Part shown: positions 40,717 to 51,569 of the stretch, piece after piece
Numbering within the stretch: position 1 is the stretch's first letter
Layout: each line of letters starts with the position of its first letter
Origin: Rebecca billardiae RCC1528
Lineage: Eukaryota; Haptophyta
DNA length: 64,000 nucleotides
NCBI GenBank assembly: GCA_965240325.2
Contig: OZ251233.1
Location: 1,178,001-1,242,000, forward strand
Direction: 5' to 3'
Translations under genes and position numbers: made by a program
Notes under the pieces: model-generated
Told to the model about the DNA's origin: nothing
Seen by the model: only the letters and a program-made list of their open reading frames with translations
Databases searched by the model: none

Positions 40717-43515
40717 TCACAAGCTGACGTGCGCGCGGTGTGCTGGGCGAGGCGGCGCAACGCTGTGGTCCGCTGGCGCCGCGTCCACGTCGCCGTCCTT
40801 CGCGCCGGGCGGCGTCCCGCCTCGCGCCGCCTCGCGCTCAGCAGCCGGCTGGGCGCACGCCGCCGCAGCGGCGGCGTTGAGCTCCGAGTGGTTGGTGCGC
40901 GCGGCCGCCTGCGCCATCCTCGCCTCCATCTCGGCGACGCGCGCGCGGATGGGCGAGTCGCTGGCGTTCCTGCCAGCGCCGGCGCGGGGGCTAAGCGGCG
41001 CGCCCGCCTCAGCCTCAGCGGCGCTGGCGGAGGCGCCGTGCGGCCGCGTCGGCGGCGGAGTGCCGTGGCCGCGCGCGCCCTCGCGCGCCTTGGGCAGCGC
41101 CGCCGCTCTCGCGCCGTGCGCATGCTCGGCGGTCGCGCCGCCGCTCCGCGCGTGGCCGGCGCCGCTCGGCACACTCTCTCGATCCAACGAAACCCGCGCC
41201 GCGGGCACGCACGCCCTCGGCGGCGGGCGGAACGGCGGTGGCGTGTCTCCGCCGCCGCCGCTGCCGCTGCGACCGCCGCTGCCGCCGCCGTCGATGTGCG
41301 TGCCAGACCAGCCGAGGCCAAGCGCGGGGCACAGCCCCTCGCGCGACGGCCGCGAGCCGCGCCTTCCCATCGGCAGCGGCGGTGATGTCTCGCTCCCGTG
41401 CGCGCACGCGCCGCCGCCACTCCGGGCGTTGGGAGACGCTGGCGGCGCCGCCGTCGGCTCGCTCGCAGCCGCCAGACGCGGCGGCAGGGGCGGGCTGCTC
41501 TCGGCGCCGCCGCGCGCCGCGGCGGCCTCGTGCGGCGCGCGCGCGAGCGGCGGCGTGCTTTTCTGAGGCGGTCGGAACGGTGGCGGTGTGTCACTCTTGC
41601 CCGAGACTGGCTGTGGGCTTCGCGGCGGCGCGTCGGCAGCAGCGCGCTCGGTGACCCTCGACTTGGACGGTCGACGTCGAGGGGGCGCGGTCCTCTCGCC
41701 TGCCGCGGCCGCCGCGGCAGGCGCCGCTGTCGCCGTCGCCGCCGTCACCGGTGCCGCTGCCGCCGTGGGCACCGCCGTCTCGGGCGGCGACGTAGCGGGC
41801 GCGGCCGCCGCCACGCCGGCTTTCGGAGCCGCGTCCGCATCGCGCGGCTCGGCATCGCGCGCGCGCTCGGCCGGTGGCTCCGGCCGCGAGCTCGCCAGCG
41901 CGCTCGAGTGGCGCCCCATGTGCTCCTCGCGCGGTCGCGTGCGCATAGGCGACGCGGCCGGCGTGATCGCGGGCGACGGGCTCGCCGAGGCGGAGGTGGA
42001 CAGCGGCAGCACCCTCGAGGGCGATCTGCTGCGATCTTGGCTTGCGCTGCCGCCGCCCGCGCCGGGCACAGCGAGCGCAAGGCCACCGCTGCCCTGCCGC
42101 TTGAGCGCGGCGGCGACGGCGCTGCGCACGTGCTCGACGGCGGACGCGGCGTCGATCGGCGAATCGCTGCGCGCCGGCTGCCGCGCCGCCGCGGAAGGCC
42201 GCGGCGAGGGCCGCGGCGGCGGCGGCACGGCCGACAAGTGCGGCACGCCGCGTGCCAACACCGCCACACCAGAGCCCGCGCCGAGCGGGTCGGCGGTCGG
42301 CGGCGGCGGGTCGGTGGGCGGCGCCGGCGGGGATGACTCAGCCGACTGAACGATGAGTGCGGGCGGAGCTGAGTGGCGCGAGGGGTCGCTCGGCCCTGTG
42401 CCGGGCGGCGCCGCGGGCGGGGGCGCGCCGCCCCTGGCACCGGCCGCGCCGCCAGGGGCGCAGACTCGTGCGAGCAGCTGCGCCGCGGCCGAGGCGGAGG
42501 CAGGGGCGGCGGCCGCGCGCGCCGCTGCCTCGCGCGTCGGAGCCGCGGCCGAGGAGGGCGGCGGCGGCGGGGCGGCGGGCGGGGGCGCGGGGGGCGCCGA
42601 CGGCTGGAGCGACGCTCCAGCCGACGGCGGCGGCACCGCCGGCTTCTCGCCGCCGCCGTGGCTCGATTGCTCCTGCAACGGCGGTAGCTGCGCGGGGCGA
42701 CCGCCGCCTGGGAGCGGCGAGCGTGGGCGTCTGCCGCCAGGCGGTGACGATGAGCGATGGCTGTGCCGCATCGGAGATCCGGCGCGCGAGGAGTAGTCGG
42801 ACGCGTCGTCATCGTCGTCCATCCCCGTGTCGCCGTGCAGCCGCCGCTCCGCCGCGTTGGCCCTCGCCTCCGCCATCGCCACCCTCAGCACCGCCTCGTT
42901 GAGCGCTCCCATCAGCTGCCCGTGCCGCTTGGTGCTCGCTGCCACGTCGTCGTCGAAGGCGGCGCACTCGGACTGGAGCACGCCCAGAATCGCGATCGCC
43001 GTCGCCTCGAAGCGCCCCTGCGCCTCCGCCAGCCGCGAGTCCAGCGTGCGCTCGAGCGCGGCGATGCGCGCCTTGGCGCGTGCCAGCTCCTCGCGCAGCT
43101 CCTCCGTCACCTCCTCGCGGTGGAGGCGGTCGCGCTCGGCCTCGATCTCGAGGCGCGCCTGGGTCGTCAGCTGCGTGGGCGGCACGCGCCGCCCCTCGAG
43201 CTGCGGCGAAGCCGTCGCAGGCCGGCGCGCCGACATCGACACGCGCGAGAGGCTGCTGCGTGCCGGCGGCGTGCGCAGCAGCGTGCTTCGCGCGCTCGCA
43301 GAGGCAGGCGGTGGCTTGTATGAGTTGCGCCTCTCGCGCGACGCCTCGGTCATCGACGCCGGGTAGTACGTCGGGGCCGTGGTCGCAAGCCCCGCGGACG
43401 GCCGCATGCCGCCACGCTCGGCCATGTCCTCGCGCGCGCCCGACGACGACGACAGCCGAGCTCGAATGGCTGATGCTGGCGGCTTTTTTGTCGTTGCCAC
43501 TTGCCAGGCGGCCAT
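40717..43515 (-). CDS. Disordered Pro/Ala/Ser-rich protein with a coiled coil
   Basis: A 932-residue frame from ATG 43515. Residues about 110-225 are a clear coiled coil (RLEIEAERDRLHREEVTEEL, ELARAKARIAALERTL, AEARANAAERRL). The rest is low-complexity Pro/Ala/Ser with recurring short motifs: DTPPPFRPP twice, DSPI three times, SSPPLP/TSPPLP. Repeated PPPFRPP-type motifs could bind SH3- or EVH1-like domains. A second short helix (RARVAEMEARMAQAAA) lies near the C-terminus. I recognise no family. In such GC-rich DNA long frames arise by chance, but the coiled coil and motif repetition support a real scaffold-type protein. Confidence 0.6.
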   Translation of the reverse strand: MAAWQVATTKKPPASAIRARLSSSSGAREDMAERGGMRPSAGLATTAPTYYPASMTEASRERRNSYKPPPASASARSTLLRTPPARSSLSRVSMSARRPATASPQLEGRRVPPTQLTTQARLEIEAERDRLHREEVTEELREELARAKARIAALERTLDSRLAEAQGRFEATAIAILGVLQSECAAFDDDVAASTKRHGQLMGALNEAVLRVAMAEARANAAERRLHGDTGMDDDDDASDYSSRAGSPMRHSHRSSSPPGGRRPRSPLPGGGRPAQLPPLQEQSSHGGGEKPAVPPPSAGASLQPSAPPAPPPAAPPPPPSSAAAPTREAAARAAAAPASASAAAQLLARVCAPGGAAGARGGAPPPAAPPGTGPSDPSRHSAPPALIVQSAESSPPAPPTDPPPPTADPLGAGSGVAVLARGVPHLSAVPPPPRPSPRPSAAARQPARSDSPIDAASAVEHVRSAVAAALKRQGSGGLALAVPGAGGGSASQDRSRSPSRVLPLSTSASASPSPAITPAASPMRTRPREEHMGRHSSALASSRPEPPAERARDAEPRDADAAPKAGVAAAAPATSPPETAVPTAAAAPVTAATATAAPAAAAAAGERTAPPRRRPSKSRVTERAAADAPPRSPQPVSGKSDTPPPFRPPQKSTPPLARAPHEAAAARGGAESSPPLPPRLAAASEPTAAPPASPNARSGGGACAHGSETSPPLPMGRRGSRPSREGLCPALGLGWSGTHIDGGGSGGRSGSGGGGDTPPPFRPPPRACVPAARVSLDRESVPSGAGHARSGGATAEHAHGARAAALPKAREGARGHGTPPPTRPHGASASAAEAEAGAPLSPRAGAGRNASDSPIRARVAEMEARMAQAAARTNHSELNAAAAAACAQPAAEREAARGGTPPGAKDGDVDAAPADHSVAPPRPAHRAHVSL

Positions 43516-43794
43516 CGCCCCAGTGCGCTGTGCTGTTTCACCGATCGGATTTCGTCGTCGTCATGGGTCCGTGCCGGTGGGCAGCAATAACAAATCGCGA
43601 CCGCCCTTGACCGCGGCTGGAGCCTCCGCGGCAACGCAGCACCGGCTGGCGGACTGCCACTGAGCGTGGTCCGACTCGCAGTAGCACACTGTGCGGCCTG
43701 ACCATGCCAGCTGATGACAATATGCCAATCGTCCGCGTGCCCGTGGTGCCGCCGCATCGCCAGCTCATCAGTGCTCAGCGTTGCTCATTGTCAG

Positions 43795-45039
43795 TCAATA
43801 TAAGATTGCATGGCTGCGGCCGCTCCTCGGCAGTGGCACAGTGTCACTGTCAGTGACAATGCACGGGACAGCTGGATGGCGCACCGGATGATAGAGCCGG
43901 CCAGGCGCGCGCCTCGCCGGCACGCCGCCCATCGCCCGCGCCCTGGCCGGGACCTCGACGAACCCAATGTATCTCGGGGCAATCGATGCGAGCTCGCACC
44001 GCGGCGGTGCTGGTGCACCCGTGTCCTCGGCCCGCGGCGCTGGTCGGAGGGCGCGTGCCGCCGCGCTCGCGTGTGACCAAGTGCGATTCGCTTTTGTGCT
44101 CATCGCAGTGGCACCGAGCTCATGCCAGCGCCGCTCGCAGCGCTCGAGGCCGGCACGTGCGCGCGGCGCGAGCGAGGCCATGCCCGTTGGGCGCCGGCCG
44201 CACACCGCGTCGAGCGGCTGCCGGGCGAGCAGCCTGCACACATGCGGGAGCAGCAGCTCGTGGTGCGCGTGCTGGCCGAGATCGCGATCTCGCAGCTCGG
44301 CGTCGACGTGCCTCAGGATGGACGCCGAGAGCCGCACGACCGCGACCATGCAGAAGTGGCGCCCGCCGGTCGGGAACGCCGTCGGCCCGGCGCAGAACGT
44401 GCATCGCTCCGGCGAGGCCCAGATGTGGTCGGACGCGCCACGGCGCGGCGGGTGCCACGGGCCGCAAGAGCGCGCGAGCACGTCGGCAGGCTCGCGCTCC
44501 GGGGCGTGCGCGCGCAGGAGCGCGCGCCACGCGGCGGCGGCTGGCGGCAGCCGCGGCTGCGCGCCGGCGTGGAGAGCACCGATCGCCACGTCGCTCTCGA
44601 AGAACCAGATGTGCGCGTGCGGCTGGCGCGCGCCCCACACGATCATTGCCACCTTACTCAGGCGCGAGTGGTGGGGCGAGAACCGACGCAGTGCGGCGCT
44701 CGCGTAGCCACGCGCGGCGAGGACGCGCGCGAGCGCGGGCTGGGTGTACGCGACGACGCGCGCGCCGTGCGTCGCGTTCCCTGCGGCCGTCGACGCCAGC
44801 GCGTCGCGCAGCCGCTGCGCGCTCTCACGAGTCTCGTCCCAGAGCACCGCGAAATCGTACGCCTCCGCGCGCGCCGCGCGGTGCATGGCGATCACGCGCC
44901 GTGCGAGGCAGCTCGCGTGCTCATGGGCGACGAGTACCACCGCGACAGAGGCGGTGCTCGAGGGCGCCGGCGCGAACAAGTCCAGCCTTGGGGTTGGACT
45001 TGCTCCTGCCACAAGGGCAGCGCACCACGCCGCCGCCAT
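43795..45039 (-). CDS. Secretory glycosyltransferase-like protein
   Basis: A 414-residue protein. ATG 45039 begins MAAAWCAALVAGASPTPRLD, a signal peptide; the upstream part of the frame (to 45171) lacks this. TASVAVVLVAHEHASCLARR and AYDFAVLWDETRE resemble the first Rossmann-like strands of a GT-A fold. HIWFFESDVAIGAL (ExD) is in the position of a metal/nucleotide motif. HHELLLPHVCRLL and the final GRLYHPVRHP resemble the end of similar proteins in algae. Several Cys residues and NxT sites fit a lumenal enzyme. The fold assignment is tentative; no specific GT family is claimed. Start codons of this gene and the glutaminase-like gene are 169 bp apart. Confidence 0.65.
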   Translation of the reverse strand: MAAAWCAALVAGASPTPRLDLFAPAPSSTASVAVVLVAHEHASCLARRVIAMHRAARAEAYDFAVLWDETRESAQRLRDALASTAAGNATHGARVVAYTQPALARVLAARGYASAALRRFSPHHSRLSKVAMIVWGARQPHAHIWFFESDVAIGALHAGAQPRLPPAAAAWRALLRAHAPEREPADVLARSCGPWHPPRRGASDHIWASPERCTFCAGPTAFPTGGRHFCMVAVVRLSASILRHVDAELRDRDLGQHAHHELLLPHVCRLLARQPLDAVCGRRPTGMASLAPRARAGLERCERRWHELGATAMSTKANRTWSHASAAARALRPAPRAEDTGAPAPPRCELASIAPRYIGFVEVPARARAMGGVPARRAPGRLYHPVRHPAVPCIVTDSDTVPLPRSGRSHAILY

Positions 45040-45208
45040 CGTGAAGTAGTACGACCGTTTGCTGCTAACCTTATCGTGGAAACTGAAAACGTTCTCAGCC
45101 CACCGACGCCAGAGGCTGCGGCGCATCATCCGGCCGGCATCATTCGTCAACGTTCTGCAAACAGCGCGCACAGGCCGTCATCAGCGCCTCGAGGCTGCCG
45201 TCAGCAGC

Positions 45209-47025
45209 ATGCACGAGCCGGGCGCGCACGATGCGCTGCTGCAGGCGGGCAACGAGGGCCCGCGCGGGCGGAAGCGAGCGTGCTCCGGCGCCCTCGGCCT
45301 CCTCCCCATCGCAGCCGCCATGATCTTCGGCGTCGCTGTGGGCCTGGCCGTCAGCCGCGGCACTCCGCCGCTGCCGCCGCGGCTGGCCTCGCCGGTGGGC
45401 TCGCAGTCGGCATTGCCATTCGGGACGCCGGGCGACGTGATGTCGCATACGCCCGACCTCCGCCCGTACCCCACCCCCGGCCAGCACCACACCAACAAGC
45501 CGCCCAAAGACCCGGAGTGCAACTGGACCGGCAACGCGCTGCTCAAGGACGCGCGCAAGGCGCGGCCGATGGGGCCGCACTCCGTGTGGCACTGCAACCC
45601 GGGCGAGGGCCCGCCGCTCCACTCGAGCACGCGCAAGCCGATCCGCGACGACGTCTTCCAGCGCTTCACGCGCGAGTTCGACACGCTCTTCAACGCCACC
45701 GCCGGGCTGGAGACGGGGGGCAACCCGGCGTTTGAATGCACGGCGGACTGCGCCGATGGCCCGTTCACTGAGCACTGGGGCGGTGCATTCGTCTCGGTCG
45801 ACGGGCAGATGCACTCGCGCGGGTACGCGGGGCACGTCTCGCTGATGAGCCAGTCAAAGGTGCGCCCTCGCGGCCCGCGTCGGTGGCACACTTCCGTCCG
45901 CTGCCCCTCGCCAGCACAGGCTGATCGGCAGTCGCGACACCCGCCCCCCGCCCGGCACGCGCGCCCTTCCGACAACGGCGCAGGTGGCGGCGTACATCCT
46001 CGCGATCCAGGCCGTGGGCATCGCGCGCGTGCAGCAGTACGTCTCTGCCGAGCCCTCCGGCCGCGGCTTCGGCGACCTCTCCACGCTGAGCGACCACCGC
46101 GCCTTCAACCCCTACGTCTCGACCGGCGCCGAGCTCGTGTGGTCGCTGCTGGAGGGAGCGACGCCCGGGGGGTACAAGGAGGCGGTGGAGCTGAACCGCG
46201 AGTTCTGGCAGCGGATCAGCGTGGGCGCGGAGGACGACGAGGTCCGGCTCAAGCTGGACACGGGCGAGGCGCCCGCCGCCGAGGCCATCCGCCAGCTGCC
46301 CGAGGACCCTCGCGAGCTGATGGGGAAGGGCAAGTCCACCTCGTCGACAAACCTCGCCACCATCTACGTGATGGCGGCGCGGCTCGCGCAGATGGGCGGG
46401 CTGCCGCCGAATTCGACGATCGAGGGCACCTTCCAGGTGCGCGCAGCCCTCGCGCGCGCCGCGCGCGCCATCGCAGCTCGCCACCGCCGGCCGGCCGAGC
46501 CGCACGGCTGACGCGGCCGCGTGCTCCGTCTCGCGCCGTGCGGCCGCGGCGCGCATGCAGGGCTTCGTGCAGGTTAACAACCTGCGGCTGACGCCGCGCA
46601 TGATGGCAACCGCCTCCGCTACGCTCGCCAACGGAGGCGTCAACCCGCTCACCGGCGAGCGCTGCCTCACCGAGCGGCAGGTCCGGTACGTGCTCTCGCA
46701 GATGATGATGGCGGGCCTGTACGACGGCAGCGGCCGTTGGGCGTTTGCGATCGGCATGCCCGCCAAGTCGGGCGTGGCCGGCGGGCTGATGGTGGTCGCG
46801 CCCGGCGTCGGGGGGTTCGCCACCGTCTCCGAGCCACTCAATGAGCAGGGCAACTCGGCGCGAGGCATCGCCTTCTTCGAGGGCCTCATCCACCGGTTCC
46901 CGCACCTCCACTCGTACACGCCTGGCGCCGGGAGCGACCCCAACCTCTCGCTCACGCCGCAGGAGGAGTGCCACCTGAAGGCAACCACCGTTGAGCTGCG
47001 ACCAGGAGTGTACGTCCCCGCCTGA
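45209..47025 (+). CDS. Glutaminase-fold membrane protein with altered substrate pocket, three exons
   Basis: Exons 45209-45859, 45984-46436 and 46573-47025 give 518 residues; introns are 124 and 136 bp. Residues 28-49 are a transmembrane anchor. The glutaminase (beta-lactamase-like) domain starts near 150: HWGGAFVSVDGQMHS, SLMSQSK (Ser214/Lys217, the catalytic S-x-x-K), YVSAEPSGRGF, SATLANGGVNPLTGER (383-398), AGLYDGSGRWAFAIGMPAKSGVAGG (415-439; Tyr418) and EQGNSARGIAFFE. Compared from memory with human GLS, Ser, Lys, Tyr466 and Val484 equivalents are kept, but Asn335 becomes Ser263, and the Glu381, Tyr249 and Tyr414 equivalents appear lost. The intron 2 acceptor at 46572 was chosen because it aligns without a gap; 46560 is also in frame. 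The substrate may not be glutamine. Confidence 0.82.
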
Positions 47026-47274
47026 GACGCTCGCGGGCACAAGGGCGTGCAGCCCCGAAAGACTGCTGGACCCTTACAAGGAGAGTGGCGGTACCGGCCG
47101 CCATCGTGCGGGAAGTGTCAGCATTTTCAATTTTCATGATCCGCAAATGACATTTCGCACATGATTGTCGCACATCAAACAAAACAAAAGTTCGTTTCTC
47201 GCGCGGCTTTCGAAGACGGAACCAGCAGGGCGGACCTGCGCGCCTCGGCGGCCGTGGTCGAGAGGAGCGGAGCC

Positions 47275-50200
47275 ATGGCGGCCGCGGACGCGAGCCCGCC
47301 GGTCATCACGCACCAGCTCACGGACCAGCAGCAGCAGGACCAGGCCGCGACCGCGATCCAGGCGGCCATCCGCAGCCGCGCCGCGCGCAAAACGACGCAG
47401 GGGCAGGCGGCGTCGGAGCGCGCCGAGGCGAGGCGGAAGGAGCGGGTGCGCGCCGAGCGCGTGCGGCCCGAGCGCGGCCCCGCGGCGGAGCCAGCACAGC
47501 CCTCTCCGCGCCACGGCGCTCGCGCATGACCGACCCCGCCCGCCGCGCGCTGCGCCGCCTACCCGCCGCCGCGCAGGAGGAGAAGGCGGCGGCGGCCGCC
47601 GCGGCCGCTGAGGCGGAGCGCCTCACGGAGCGGCAGCGGATCGCGGAGGAGAAGTACGCGGAGGCGGACGTCGATGGGGACGAGTCGGTCTCGAAGGACG
47701 AGCTGGCCACGCTCATCCAGCAGATGCTCGTCGAGCAGGGCATCGAGCTCGACCCCGAGGTTGTCAAGCAGTTTGTGATCGAGCAGTTTGAAGAGGCGGA
47801 CGCGGACGACGACGGCACCGTCTCATTCGAGGAGTTCTGCGTGTACTACAACTCGCTGATCGACCGGCTGGAGGGGGAGCAGCGCAGCGCGGTGATGCGC
47901 GGGCTGCGTGAGCGCGAGGCCGAGGTCTCCGCCGAGCGGATGCGGCAGGACGCGGCGCAGCTCGCGGCGGACGACCTGGCGGACATGGAAGCGCTGATGA
48001 AGCTGATCGCTGTGCTGACGGACGAGTCGGTGGCGCCCGTGTCGGGCACGCAGCTGCTGTTCGAGCGCGGCGAGGCGGGCGTGCGCCCCGTCGCGTCGCC
48101 CAGCGAGGAGGCGTACCACACGACGCGCGGCATCGTGCTCGACCTCAACCAGTACGGCCAGCGGCTGATCACCCCATGGGGTTCGTACATCATTTCCTAC
48201 ACGCTCACGTTTGAGGGCTACAACGAGGAGTCTGCGCGCGCGGCGGCGGAGGAGGCGGCGCTGCTGCGGATGAACACCGAGTCGTTCTACTTCGTGCTCT
48301 GCCGCATCTCCAGCCCGCTCCTCCACTTCAAGAAGCTGCCCGAGCGCACGCACTTTGCGCTCACCTCCGTGCTCAACACGGCCGTCGCGGTCGGCGAGGT
48401 GGTCGACGACGCGGCCGCCCAGCGCGACGAGGCGTGGCACGCGGAGCGCGTGGCGCGGTTCGAGGCGGCGCGCGACGCGGCGGCGCTGCCCGAGCCGCCG
48501 CCGGGCAAGTTCCTCGTCAACGCCGTGCTCGGCCGCACCGTCGTCGTCGACAAGTCGCTCATCGAGCCCCTCGAGTCGCGGCTGAAGAAGTCGAAGACGA
48601 AGCAGCGGCCCGAGGTCGTGGAGACGGCGCTGCTGCTCACGGGCAACGACCTGGAGGCGGCGCACAAGCTGCGCTCGGAGCACCTGAAGGACGTGGACAA
48701 GCTGGTGAGCGCGCGCAAGGGGTACTCGACGCGCGACCATTGCGATGAGGTCCTCGCCTCCTGCCGCTGGGACTACGAGCGCGCGCTCTTCGTCCTCGAG
48801 AACGAGGCGATCGCCGAGGCGACCGTGAACGAGATCATGAAGAAGCGCGGCCTCGAGACAGGGCTGGGCTTCCCCTCGCGCGACGAGGTGAAGTGGGAGG
48901 TGGCGCTGGCGAAGAACGAGCAGGCGAGCGCGATCCGATCGATCGTGCGGCAGTGGACCATCGAGGTGCGCATGATGCGCGAGATCGTCAAGTACGCGCC
49001 CGTCGACAGGCTCGCGCAGCGCGACGCCGAGCTCGAGCACCCGGGTCGCAAGCACATCGAGCAGCTGCTCGAGCGGCACGGCGGCGACGCCGACTACGTG
49101 GAGCACCTGCTGAGCGACACGGCGTTCATCCTGAAGGAGCGGAAGAGCCTGGGCAACCCGAGCCGCGAGCGCGTCGAGGAGCTCGTGCGCCACTTCGACT
49201 TCGACGAGCACAAGGTGAAGGCGTACCTCAAGTCGGTCGAGTACATCTACAAGTCGCGCCGGCAGGTGGGCTCGCCCTCGCGCGCCGAGATTGAGCACTA
49301 CCTCGACAAGTTCAAGTACGACCAGAAGAAGGCGATCAAGTACATGAAGTTCGTGTTCAAGTTCATCGACCCGAAGCAGCCGCGCGAGCTCGCCGCCGCG
49401 CCGAGGAAGATCGAGGGCCGGCTCATCACGCACATCGCGCACAACTGCGAGCTGCTGCTGAAGGGCACGCCGCAGCCGTGGGCGCGCCACTCGGTCGAAG
49501 TCGCGCTCGACGCGACGGACTCGGTGGAGGACGAGGCGATCGCGTTCCTGATCAAGGTGGCGAAGATGCACAAGGACTGCCCGCACCTGCCGCGGTGGGA
49601 GCTCGAGTACGCCTCGGCGCGCTCGTACGTCCTCGACCGCGACGACGGCAAGGTCACCCTTGACGAAACCATGAAGCAGTGGAAGCGATTTGACCAGTAC
49701 GTCAGCTCGCTGCGCGACGTGGGCGCGCCCGACCGCTTGCGAGTGCGCGACATGCTCGAGACGCTCGATTTCGACGAGGAGGCGACGCGCGCGCGGTTCG
49801 CGGCGATACACGAGGTGAGCAAGACGAACGACAAGGCCGAGCTCGGCCTCGGCAAGGACGAGATCGAGAAGAACCTCGCCAAGTGCGCGCGGCGTGAGCC
49901 GCGCGAGCCGCGCGAGCCGCGCGCGCCGCGCGCGCGCGCGCGCTGGCCACGTGGGCGGGCGCGGCCGCCGCGCCGCGGCCGCCCGGCCGGGCGGCGGCGC
50001 GGCCAACGCCTGCCGGCCTCGCCGCGCGCTCTGACGCGCCGAGCGCGCGCCGCGCCGCGCAGGTACGACTGGGACCCCGAGCCGACCAAGAAGTACCTCC
50101 TCGGCATGCACAGCCTGCGCTCGCGCGCGGCGCAGTGCGGCAACCCGCCACTCTCGACGATTGAGGCGGCGCTCCGGCGGCACGAGCTGGACGCGGAGAT

Positions 50201-51115
50201 GGCTTACAGACACCTGTGGGCGGTAGGGCAGGTGAAGTCGGACAAGGAGTTCCTCGCGGACGCGAGCCAGCCGAGCGCCGCGGACATCGACCGCGCGATG
50301 GCGCTCGTCAGCTACGACGTCGACAAAGCCCGGGTGCGCGAGCCTGCCCGGTCGTCGCGAGCGGCCGCGCCGACAACACTCGCGCCCCCGCGCGCGCGGC
50401 GCGCGCAACGCGGCGCGGCGTGCGCCCGGGCGTGCGCGCGCGACGCGTGAGCCGGCACGCTCACGGCTCGGCGGCCTTCCTTCCCTGCGCGCCCCTCGCG
50501 TGCCCCGTGCCTCCTCCGCCCTCCCCGCCGCCCCACCGAGCGCAGAAAATCCTCCTCACCGTCTCCGAGCTCGTGCGCGACTGCGAGAGGTACGGCGGAC
50601 CGGACCGCGAGCACGTCGAAGCAGTCTTCATCGAGGCCGGGCTCGACAGGAAGGCGGCGCTCTCGCAGCTCAAGGCAGAGCATCGGTCTGGCGAGGTGGA
50701 GCGGATCCGCGAGGCGCAGGCGGAGAGGCGCGCGAAGAAGGCGGAGGAGGAGAAGTACCAGCGCATCGTGCTCGCCGACGACCCCAAGGAGAAGGAGCGG
50801 CTGGAGGCGGAGGCGCGCGCGCGCGAGGCGGCCGAGGCGGCGGCGCGCCGCGTGGCCGCAGAGGAGGCGGAGCGCAAGGCGGCCGAGGCGCGCGAGGCGG
50901 AGAAGCAGCGCCAAAAGGAGGAGGAGGAGGCGCGGCGGCAGCGCCTGGTCGCGAGCATCGACACGGGGCCGAAGATGAAGACGAAGCGCTCCAACTCGAA
51001 GAGCGAGGACGCAGGGCCCGAAAAAACCGTCGAGGAGCTCAACGCCGAGCGCCTCGCGCGCATCGCCGCCATCACCGGCCAAGCGTCCGACGAGCAGCGG
51101 AGTGCGCAGATCTGA
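47275..51115 (+). CDS. EF-hand/IQ-motif protein with tandem helical (UBA-like) repeats, four exons
   Basis: Exons 47275-47445, 47577-49882, 50063-50333 and 50546-51115 give 1105 residues. Each junction restores frame (for example NLAK-YDWDPEP and DKAR-KILLTV). Exon 1 has an IQ calmodulin-binding motif (AATAIQAAIRSRAARK, 24-39). Two EF-hand loops follow: DVDGDESVSKDE (88-99) and DADDDGTVSFEE (132-143). From about 330 onward there are recurring 50-60 residue helical units, each with a DxDxxxV / YDxxKAxxYL core (FDFDEHKVKAYLKSV, FKYDQKKAIKYMKFV, LDFDEEATRARFAAI, VSYDVDKAR), resembling UBA/CUE-type three-helix bundles. The C-terminus is a long charged coiled coil. A Ca2+-responsive scaffold is suggested; I recognise no named family. 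An alternative in-frame start is 47161. Confidence 0.8.
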
Positions 51116-51569
51116 GATCGGCTTACGTATCGGCGTACTCGGTACGCTGCTGCTGACGCGCGCTGGTCGGCAGCCCGGACGGCGTGCCGGACCGGCGGAC
51201 GGCATCGTCGTCGCGCGCATTCGATACGCAGCCGACGCCGTACAGGTGCTGCTGTCTGCCTGTCACATACATAGAGAGAGAGAGAGACTTTACAGCAGGT
51301 CGTAGTCTGACTAGCTAACTAGTAACTCGACTCTGCCTCAGTCAGTACTGTAACTACAGTACTCAGTACATGTAGTTACTATGCATCAGGTACAAATACT
51401 GTCAGCCGATTAGGCTGTCCGACTCTACACTGCTGTGTAGGCGGAGGGGGGCCGGACAGGCTATCAGCCGATGAGTAGCTACGTACTGAACAATTATTGT
51501 TGTACATTGTGTACACCGGACTGCGCGCTAGCCTAATCCGCCCAGCATCAGGCGGGCGAAGCGCGATCG
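51116..51569. other. Intergenic spacer, cryptically simple
   Basis: Contains a GA microsatellite near 51272-51287 and a stretch (51300-51480) made almost entirely of ACT, GTAC, CTGA and CTAG words. No gene. Confidence 0.6.
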
